This document shows positions 55,638 through 64,000 of a stretch of 64,000 bases of DNA, piece by piece; positions within the stretch are counted from its first letter, which is position 1, and every line of letters starts with the position of its first letter. The position numbers and the translations under genes are program-made. The stretch spans positions 124,001-188,000 of the forward strand of contig JAJTTP010000003.1 in NCBI GenBank assembly GCA_023313575.1, read 5' to 3'. Under the pieces are notes generated by a model that saw only the letters and a program-made list of their open reading frames with translations, searched no databases and was not told where the DNA came from. This DNA is from Eutypella sp. D-1. Taxonomy: Eukaryota > Ascomycota > Sordariomycetes > Xylariales > Diatrypaceae.

Positions 55638-56886
55638 TCATAGTTTTGGTTTTATAACGAACTGGGGTTCCTCGTAAGACAGCTCGTGATGTAAACGGAT
55701 GTCATGGTCGTTGCGGGCCTTGGTCGAACGCTTGACGCTGTCCCTGTCCTCCTTGAAGCAACAAGCGCAGCTACCTTCTTCGACCTTCTCAACCCAAGTT
55801 CCTTGCATGATAGCCAAACGCTTCGCTTGTTCCTTCTGGACCGAACGTGTTATAGCTACGGTGTATGTTAACAAACGAAAAGAGGTATGCCAAAGTCCTC
55901 GTGGCTGGGGGGTATCGTGGCTTACCTAGTTCAGTGGCCATCTGTCGCGTCTCACTATCTACCCAGGGGTAGTTCATTGCTCGCTCCGGGAACAGGGCGA
56001 CGAGCCCGAAGAGCTTCTTGTCGTGCTGACCCCTAACCCCGATATGACTTGGTTTGACGTGGCCGTTGGGAAGGTAGGTCAGCGCCTGTCCATGGTTGGC
56101 GACCTCGGGGATTTGGCCATCGTTCTGGCGATAGTAGCCGCCTTGAATGCCTGGCCTCGTTCGTGGTAATTCGGGATATGGAAATTGTAGGCAGAAGAGA
56201 CCCGCCAACTCCTGCCACTTTGTACCGCAATCAACTCTACGGTACCGAATGAAGTCGAGCTCTTCGGTGACGTACTTGACGTTGCAGTGTCCCTCCTCCT
56301 TACGCCGTCTAGTAACCCTCTTTTTAACCCCCTTTGGAGGCGATGACATTTGCCGTTGAGAGTGGGAGCTGCCGTGTCTATATTTATGCCGTCGCTCCCG
56401 TGGCCTAAGCGGATTCGTGGCAGAGGGAAGAGATGGGCTCATACCAAGGCCAGGGAATGCTGGAAGGGGAGGAAGTGTGTTGCTACCATGGCTTTGCATT
56501 CGCAAAGCGTTGAGACTTCGCGTGATCGTATCCTCCTCATGAAGTGGGATTTGGGATCCTGTGTAGTACACCTCTTCTTCCTTCGCGTAAGGCTCGGGGC
56601 TCGAACTTGGGGATAACCATCTCTGTGGCAGACCGAATGGTCTATAGGCACTTGGTAATTCGCCGTGTGGGTTGGGGAGGTGCTCCACACCGGGAAGCTT
56701 GGCGAAGGTGGAGCTTTCTAATGATTGACTATATTTGCGGTCGGCCGCTCCTCTCACAGGAACCAAGTCTAGTCGAACCGTATCTTCCCATTCGAGCTTG
56801 GCCTTGGGAGTCAGCGGCGGGGATGGGTGTGCAAAGTTCGCACCTCGCTCCCTGATTGGGTAGTCTTTGCTGTATGCGGCCACCAT
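55638..56886 (-). CDS. Putative Myb/SANT-like DNA-binding protein
   Basis: Exons 56886-55926 and 55855-55638 are joined by a 70-nt GTAAGC...CGTAG intron, giving 392 residues. The N-terminal 180 residues are Pro/Ser-rich and probably disordered. A basic NLS-like stretch KKRVTRRRKEE (188-198) precedes a segment with the spacing of a fungal SANT/Myb-like helix-turn-helix: VTEELDFIRYRRVDCGTKWQ followed by LAGLFCLQFP and IQGGYYRQN (about 205-255). The C-terminal exon carries a CACC motif and charged residues. Start taken at MVAAYSKD; the ORF has an upstream Met at 56961 with a hydrophobic run, but that stretch looks like leader sequence. A transcription factor role is inferred. Confidence 0.68.
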
Positions 56887-59800
56887 CTTCGTTGACAGTA
56901 TTATACAAAGATTGAGCAAAGTGTATACGAGTAGCTGCTGGGCGAGTGAAGAGAGGAACAAAGAGTCATGCTAGAATCTCGCTGAGGAACGAGGAAATGA
57001 AGCGTCTTATAGTCTTTAGGGGGCTTACAAGGACAGGGAAGCGGAAGCCCAGGGTCTGTCAAGGCCTTGTGTTCTAATATAGACCAACAAGCGCCCCGAT
57101 ATAGAGGCTCGCACTGAAAGGAGAAATGTGATTTGGTGATCATACCACGACACCCTAGGGTGCCTCTAAGTAAACAAGCAATCAAGTTACTCCAAGATCC
57201 CTAGTCACTTCTTTTGGCTGACTGACAACAAATTAGACTCGACCATCAGCGTCTGAATTCTGCTTAGCTTCGGAATTTCGAAAAGGAAAAAAAAAAGGAA
57301 CTTGACATATTAAGAGACGGCAAACTGAGACGGTGTATGAATAAAGCCGGCAGGAGAAATACCTTCATACCCTAGCAAGAGTGATTACAGGTGGAGGGAA
57401 AGTGGAGAGAATACTCATCAGCAGCGGGTGATAGGTGACACAATGCCTAGCTTGTGGCGACGGAAGAGTGGTCAGTCCTTGTCGTTGCATGGATGGAGAA
57501 GCCATCGAGCAAGGGGTTCGTCAACTCCGTAGTCAAGTAGTCAATACCCTGGACCATACTCCATATTGTCAGAGATCCTAACGGAGCCCCAAAGCACAGC
57601 ACTAGCAGTCTTTCACACATCAATTAGCCAAGAGAAACAATGTCCAAGGCCAATTGTTTACCAAACATGAGAAACACACTGTCATACAGCACTGAAATGA
57701 AATCTATAGGGATCGTCTGAGATGCAGTATTTGGGGAGGGAAAAAGTCTGTATGTCCTTGATCACAATCCTCCGCTTGGTAAATGGCCAAACCCCTCTAC
57801 GATCTCGGTTTCCTGGCCAGCTTGCCAGCTTCCAGATTCAGTGGCAGGCATTTTGGCACTGTGATAATACGCAAATGCTACAGTTACTCTAAACTATATT
57901 TGATGGTGAACCGGACCACTGGGACCACATAGCCAATGACAATCTGGAATGGTGACATGGGAGGCATGTAGTGAGAAAGATAAATAGACCAGGGGGCGAG
58001 AGGGGGGACGAGAAAGACAAGGTATAATGAGCAAGAGCTAGGGAGAAGAAGAAAGAGTAAGAGGAGAAAGTGTTAGGGTGAGATTGGAATCGTCCATTTT
58101 ATGCTGTTGGTTGATCCTATGATGGAGAAGTTGATCATTGCAGCAGGATAACATTCCGTCAGCCTTGCTACCAACCGGTCACGATGGAGACAAATAATTG
58201 TTTGCGCCTCCATTTTTACATAGGCTAGACTTATCCAAGCCAGATTGGACATAGCCGAGCGCTTAAGATGGTAATGGTTTCACGGTAGAGCTCAACAGTA
58301 AATCCAACGCGGTAAAAATATGTTTACTTCACCTGACTTAAGCGCGAGAACAATGGGACAGTTAATCCCATTGGACGAACACATTTTGTGGATATTGGGG
58401 TCCAAAAAACGTCAAAGAACGGGTCAGCGAGGTCGAGACTCTTCAGCTCGGGCCGGCAAGACGTGACGAATAGCTCGGCTAAGGACCCCTGCTCCGTTGC
58501 AAGGCGCTCTACATTCCTAAGGAAAAAAAGAATGCCACTCAATAACAATGCCCATGCAAATTGTCCATCCTGGTGTCTTGGGTACCCGTCGATGGCTGTT
58601 TAACACCACCTATTGTGCATATCGACACCCGGCCACTTGCCTAGTTTTGAAAAGCCATGCAGGCGCCGAATCCGAACCCAATCACCCCCTCGATTCATGA
58701 CCGAGGGTTGCGGACTATAGGGAAGTAAGTTGCCGATCGCCTAGGTAGTTGACGGTTGCTCCCTCTTCCCTCTTTGTCTGCCCGACGTGGCGAACTGCAG
58801 TCTCCGCGTATGGGAAAATATTCTGCCCCTCTGTCTTGGTGATGTTCTCGTAGGGCAGTTAGTCTGTTCATTGTAAGTCGATCAATCACTCTACATGTCA
58901 AGGTCTACCCTTGACTATCTCTTAGCGCTAGATCAGGGCATTGGCCAACCGTGATCTCTTCAGTGACGGGCAATCACATCTGTGGAGATTTTAGCGGCAT
59001 CTCACGCTACCCTAGTGAACAGCTATGACCGGCGTAGAATAATATCATTGTGTGGGTCCCCTGCCTGCTATGGGATAGTTGGCCCATGAGCGACAGCAAG
59101 GAACGTCCGTCTCCAATCATCCCAGCCGTCGCTCGAGGGCTCGCCTGCAAGATCTAGGATCGGGATCTATGGAGTGGGCAGCACTTCTGAGACTTTTCGC
59201 GATCGACGTGAGATTGCGGGGATACGAGACGTCCAAACGTCAACGGTCGACTCTCCTACGATAGCACTAATTTCTTCTAGACTCGACCACAAATAAGATG
59301 AAGCGGGTCTTGTACCCCATCAACGACGCATTAAGGTATTGGGAGGATCGTCGTAGTACTGATATATCATTGGGCATCAAGTATGGCTAATGACGCCTTT
59401 GAGACACTGACGCCAGGCGAAACACGACCTCAGAAACAAGGGTTCACAAGGTTCGATGCCTTATGTGCGGAACTTTCCCATAAACCCAACTTCCGCTGAA
59501 GAGAGACGGGTTCTCGGTGGATCTGGAGGAACTTCTAGGGTATGATGACGTTCGTCAGCAGCGATACCTTTCTAGAGTCGACAGCAAAAGTTTTGACGGA
59601 CGACGAGAAATCCCTCCCCCTCCTCGCGCCTCTCTCATCAACTAAATTCTGAAAAGATAACGTACGATTTGGTCCTCTTTATGCAGTACTGTACTAGCAT
59701 TGAAACATACTTCTCTATATGTCTCTGGCTGGTGCCTTAATGTAGGTGACATCTGACATATCGTATTTATACTAGCAAATGTGTCTTACCTGTAGAGTTG

Positions 59801-62800
59801 CGGCTGGAATAGGTAGTATTCTCATGATCGTTGACCTCACTATGTAAAGCCCCGTAGATCTTGGCTAGGTCTTCCCTACGAGTAATAAGCCAGCTAGATT
59901 GAGCCGGGGGACCTTCCCCGCTGAGGGAACCAAGACATGGAGGGGACTGCAAGATCTGAACCACCCGAAGCCTCAGCGCAAATCATAAAGTTATGGACGT
60001 AAGTAAGTTCAGACATCCTATTTTTGTACTGTAGTACAGAGAGCAAGTTCGCGGCGTCTGTATGTCGCAATGGCGCAGAGGACTCAACGTCTCGAGCTCA
60101 ACATGATCCAACAATGCACTGCAGTGCATGTAGTTTGATACACTCTCATTTACAGTCCTTCACAATCCCAAGAATCGGGGATGCTTATAATGACTTATGC
60201 TATAACATTGGTCTGTCGTGTGCGTTGTCTCATTAGATATCTAGATTTAAGGGATGATACTGTTCCAGACTATTGAAATTGACAGATGCGACGACACTTG
60301 AACAGTGTATCTTTCTTTTACCCCTGTGGCTAATGACGCCCAGGCAAGTATATGAAAAATCAGCAGCCGATTTGGCAGGAAGGATGTCACGCTGGGCCCT
60401 CACCCGATGAAAGAAGCAATCTTAGGCTTCATCCTGGTGAGCATCACGCCACGTCGACATTTAATACCTTAGCCTTCTTTCGCCTTCCAAAGCTACTCGT
60501 TTACAATCAATCTCTATGTACTTACATGCCTCCTTTCCGCAGCAGGGCCTGGGCAGGCTAGTGGCCTAGATCGATCACCTGCAGAATCGGGCTCTAGGGC
60601 CTGCACGTCGTCGCTCCCCATCGAAGAAACCAGGATGAGCCCTGAGGGGATCCTGTGCCAACGATGAAATATGAAAGAAAGGCATAGCCCTCAGACTGCA
60701 CCCCTACCGTTGACACAGTGTAAGTCCTAAGTCGGCATATCATTGCTTCCAGCTACGGTGCGCGGAATCATTTTCTTGTTGTGTAACGGGGAGCGGGTGC
60801 CACTCCGCCGTGTAGAAAAATACAATCGATGCGTTACTGTTCGTTGGCCCATGATCATCACTTTAGTGGGCTCCTCTCATTAGCTATGAGGAGTCGGGAA
60901 CTTCCTTTAAGGAACGCCCAAGGACACAGCTGGAAATATTGCTAGAAGAAGAAGTGGACAGTAATTCTAGTTCCCAGGGGTCTGACCTCTATTCTCTATC
61001 AAGATCGCCCAGAACTCCACATCAGCAGGGGCCTATGGTCAAATGCGGTTTCAAACGGGCCAGATTTAGATCCATTGCAACCAAGCTACCAACTAGTAGC
61101 CCTTCCCTCGGCTAGATCTTACGCTGAACATGATTCTCTTCAACAGATTTACAGCTCACATTAGTCGATTAGGGAGGCTTCTGCACCTCTTCAGAGGCAA
61201 ATAGACAGCATTATAATTTGGTGTCGCTCCGAACCGTCGTAAAATTGGCCCAAAACTTCATTTTCAGGGATCTCCTCGAAGGTGGCGGCATACCTGTGTA
61301 GTAACCAGTAGACTGTATACATCATCCTCCTACTCAAAGGCCGGTTGGCTCACTAGCCCATGACATCCGACGAGTGATCACACCAACCAGAGTGCTCCTT
61401 TCATCAGTTGCAGGGACACCTGCCTCCGTGGGTGAGCAGATTCCTCGGCCAATTACTTCCAAATGGCTTCTCATAGTCAGGGGGTTCCTATGCCGACGGG
61501 ATAGGCTTTTGCCGTGCAAAGATTTTGCAATACTTTATGTCCAGGTCCAATCACCATGGCTGCCGAGGGTCTCATAAGCAAGGCGGCAGGTCAGCGCCCG
61601 TGAGGAAGGGCTTTATTGAAGTATATCCTCTTCATCTAGATAGGCGGAAGGTTCAGGTTCAAGATGGGAGTATAAGCCATTTTCGGCACACTGGTAAAGG
61701 GGGGGCTTATACGTCATACGACCCTCCTTTTCTGTAGCGAGCTTTCATAGGTTGTTGAGGACTCGAGGTGTAAAGACGGGATGCTTTAGCAGATACTTCG
61801 ACCAAGTGGTTCGATAACACCCTCGGGGGACGGCATGTAGTTCAGCCTTCGGCACTTCGTATGTCAAAAGGCCGGTAGAGGAAACAGTGGCGTCGAAAAC
61901 TGGACCATTAGGCTAGTAACGAGGCGTTTTCTTCGACGCGGAGTTGAAGAATTGGTCACGTGATAACCTCCTACCTCCCTTTTTCTTCGGGCTGTCCGGC
62001 GTTCTCAACTGCACCACCACTCCTTCTAGGATCAAAGTCGCTTGCGGTCAATGATTAGCTGAGATGGTTCTGTTGCCTCTTTTCATGGCTCATACTTATC
62101 TAACCGACGTGAATCTTATTTTTACCCCGGACGTCGATGGCTGTAGTTTTGTGCAGCCCGGCAGCCGCACGGGTGAGCACATGAAGATCTGTCAGGGTCC
62201 TTAATCCTGATGAGGGCACAACAGGTACCCCCTTCGAGAAATAACGTGGTAACTGTACACACGTTAGGATTAGACACCTGCTGTGCACCCATACCCAGCT
62301 CTTGGCGTGTGCTTACGTTGGGGCTCGTAGATTGACTTTCGGGGATTTGGGGAGGGTCCGGGGAGAAGGAGGGGTGCTAGGGCGGTTTCGCGATTACTAT
62401 CGCGATTATTAACCACCCCTACCCCGTGCCGTGTCACGCGGCGATCCAAACTCTCGGGATATCTGACATTATAAAGGCGTCGCGAATCCCTAGGCTCGTT
62501 GGCTGTCTGCCGTCGCGGGGAGCGGGATAATGCGCCACAGGGACCCGAGCCGTCTCCCTGTTATCGCTCATTGGCCTCTCTGTACCATATTCCAACAAAT
62601 CACCTTCTCGTCCACCCTCTAGACACGGCCGCCAGTTCCGAGATGATGTCCTGTTGACATGAGCCACAACGCCGTGCCAGTTCCCTGGGATTCTCTCGAG
62701 CAAAAAATACCCCATGGATTGATGCGAACTGGTGTTCATGCGGTTTCATACTTCCCGCGGTATGCTGTGCGGTGTTGATGTGTACACACATTTAGTTGGC

Positions 62801-63182
62801 TCTCGACATGAAGGGATCCCGTCGGCGATACCAACCTTTGGTTGATGACCCGGCTTTATGGTCCAAGGCGTTTTGTAGGATGGCTGGGGCTTATCTAGCT
62901 GTAGGTCCGACTGCTATCCCCAATCTGCTCCAGCATTGTACAGCTGTTCAGTAATTGTCCCACTCCACTCCTGGATATTTCCCGCCACGGGAAAGCACAC
63001 GGCAGGATTTTCAGGGTAGATTCGTTAAGTACGATGTCACTTTCTTTGGCAGTAGAGCTCAGCTGGCACCGGGAAATACTTGTATTGAAATGAGCCCATT
63101 CTTACAGGGACTAATGCTCAAAACGCTACCGAAGTAAGAGGGGGGGGGGGGTGTGGGAACAGCAACACATCTTGCCTGCGTA
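56887..63182. other. Gene-poor tract, 6.3 kb
   Basis: Largest gap in the window. I find no intact gene. Fragments with protein-like pieces occur on the minus strand, such as TRREDLAKIYGALHSEVNDH near 59850-59920 and AELFVTSCRPELKSLDLADP near 58430-58480, and YAATFEEIPENEVLGQFYDG near 61230-61290, each bounded by stops. They may be decayed genes or chance. A 12-nt G run is at 63140-63151, just 3' of the oxidase gene. The first 300 bp is the promoter of the Myb/SANT-like gene. Confidence 0.4.
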
Positions 63183-64000
63183 TCACGCTGTAGCTGGCGG
63201 GATGAACATCCCTTTGTTGAACCTTCCCCTGGGATCGTATCTCTGCTTCAGCTGTCGCAACCTATCCCAGTTCCCATCAAAGACAGCTGGGAGATCATGG
63301 TTCGGCAATAGGAAGTTGGCCAAGAAGTCCCCAGGCGGATGCGCCTCACCCCGTATGCGCTCGGGCGCCTTCTTCAGGATATCCAGAGCTGCTGCTTGCA
63401 GCCCGCTCCTATCCTTAAGCGAGCCGCCGGTGCTGAGCTGGAGGACGTGCTGACGGCCCTTCATGCCGTGAGGCCAAGCCGTCGCACCCGGGGAGCCGGA
63501 TGAGCAGAATGCCGGCGCCTGCATGATCTCAAGCAGTGCGAAGGTGCCGAAGGCGAAGTCGGGCTGGTTGGTGGCGACTTCAACGTACCAGTCGCGCGCC
63601 CGAACCAGAAACTCGGGGTCGGGGTCCGGCACCAGAGCAGCCTCGAGCCATGTATGTGTCAGACCGTGAAGGTCCTGGTGTCCCCGCTGCAGCTCGTGCA
63701 CACCGCTTAGATTCATCGGGCCGACTCGTGGTTCTGACCCTGGTATGTCCAGGAGCCATTTGAACCCGTCGCTGGAACGGCCGTGGTCCTCGCCGTGCGC
63801 GTCAAAGGGCAGTGCAACAAGTGAGGGCTCAAAGGTGTCGCCGTGTAGGCCCTGCTTGGCTAGGATGAAGACGTGCAGTGCCATCTTCGGATCGTGGCAA
63901 CGTCCAACCCATGCCGACACTTCATGTGACAGAGTCTGAAGGGAGCCCGAAGGAATGGACACCATCCCACTGAAGATCGTAGGGCTGTACTTGTGGGCTT
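63183..64000 (-). CDS. Berberine-bridge-type FAD oxidase, C-terminal part (cut by window edge)
   Basis: The frame is open from the right edge to a TGA at 63183, so only the last 272 or so residues are visible. The segment AHKYSPTIFSGMVSIPSG continues upstream of the first Met, which confirms the gene is truncated by the window. The C-terminus WDRLRQLKQRYDPRGRFNKGMFIPP is the BBE motif that closes FAD-linked oxidases of the vanillyl-alcohol/berberine-bridge group. The FAD-binding PCMH domain would lie outside the window. Such enzymes act in fungal secondary metabolism or carbohydrate oxidation; the substrate cannot be read here. They are often secreted, but the N-terminus is not available. Confidence 0.82.
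   Translation of the reverse strand, partial: AHKYSPTIFSGMVSIPSGSLQTLSHEVSAWVGRCHDPKMALHVFILAKQGLHGDTFEPSLVALPFDAHGEDHGRSSDGFKWLLDIPGSEPRVGPMNLSGVHELQRGHQDLHGLTHTWLEAALVPDPDPEFLVRARDWYVEVATNQPDFAFGTFALLEIMQAPAFCSSGSPGATAWPHGMKGRQHVLQLSTGGSLKDRSGLQAAALDILKKAPERIRGEAHPPGDFLANFLLPNHDLPAVFDGNWDRLRQLKQRYDPRGRFNKGMFIPPATA

Noticed and set aside
61200..61740. Protein-like pieces on the minus strand
   Set aside because: Frames break every 30-60 codons and I recognise no family, so a pseudogene call is not supported without a search.
62434..62739. 101-codon minus-strand ORF
   Set aside because: No motif and no neighbouring exon; length compatible with chance.

Overview
This window is a nuclear chromosome segment of a filamentous ascomycete (Pezizomycotina, most likely Sordariomycetes; the class is inferred from gene content, not from a marker). 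The signs are short GT-AG introns of about 48-130 nt with CTGAC/CTAAC-type branch sites, a protein-gene set of recognisable fungal orthologues, one intron-containing tRNA-Leu(UAA), long AT-richer intergenic tracts, and scattered copies of a TACCTAGGTA-type palindrome. I see no prophage, CRISPR array, operon or intact autonomous transposon.

Layout. 0.5-5.6 kb: a divergent pair, EFG1 (rRNA processing, minus) and SEA4/Mios (SEA complex, TORC1 control, plus). 6.7-7.7 kb: an AYR1-like SDR reductase, preceded by a perfect 34-bp palindrome. 8.2-10.1 kb: a Ser/Thr-rich unknown. 10.5-11.0 kb: a 455-bp MITE-like element with 58-bp terminal inverted repeats. 12.4-15.7 kb: a Pro-rich protein of 1100 residues with a C-terminal Cys/His cluster. 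19.3-22.0 kb: a five-exon ankyrin-repeat protein with an NLR-like N-terminus. 23.0 kb: tRNA-Leu. 24.3-25.1 kb: 6-phosphogluconolactonase. 28.3-35.8 kb: a compact housekeeping block (PHO13-type phosphatase, PhyH-type dioxygenase, dihydrofolate reductase, CBP3, CEM1). 36.9-40.2 kb: a 12-exon oligopeptide transporter. 41.4-43.1 kb: a CBM48 glycogen-binding-type protein. 46.2-48.8 kb: a UPF1-like SF1 helicase. 50.5-51.9 kb: IWR1. 52.7-53.5 kb: an orphan ORF. 55.6-56.9 kb: a Myb/SANT-like protein. 57-63 kb: a gene-poor tract. From 63.2 kb to the right edge: the C-terminal part of a berberine-bridge-type FAD oxidase that runs off the window.

The genes are mostly independent fungal transcription units. 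Functional links are loose: mitochondrial functions (CBP3, CEM1) sit together at 32.7-35.8 kb, and NADPH or one-carbon supply (PGL, DHFR) lies nearby, but nothing shows co-regulation. Exon coordinates were worked out by hand from splice signals and reading-frame continuity. Where a boundary is weak the entry says so.
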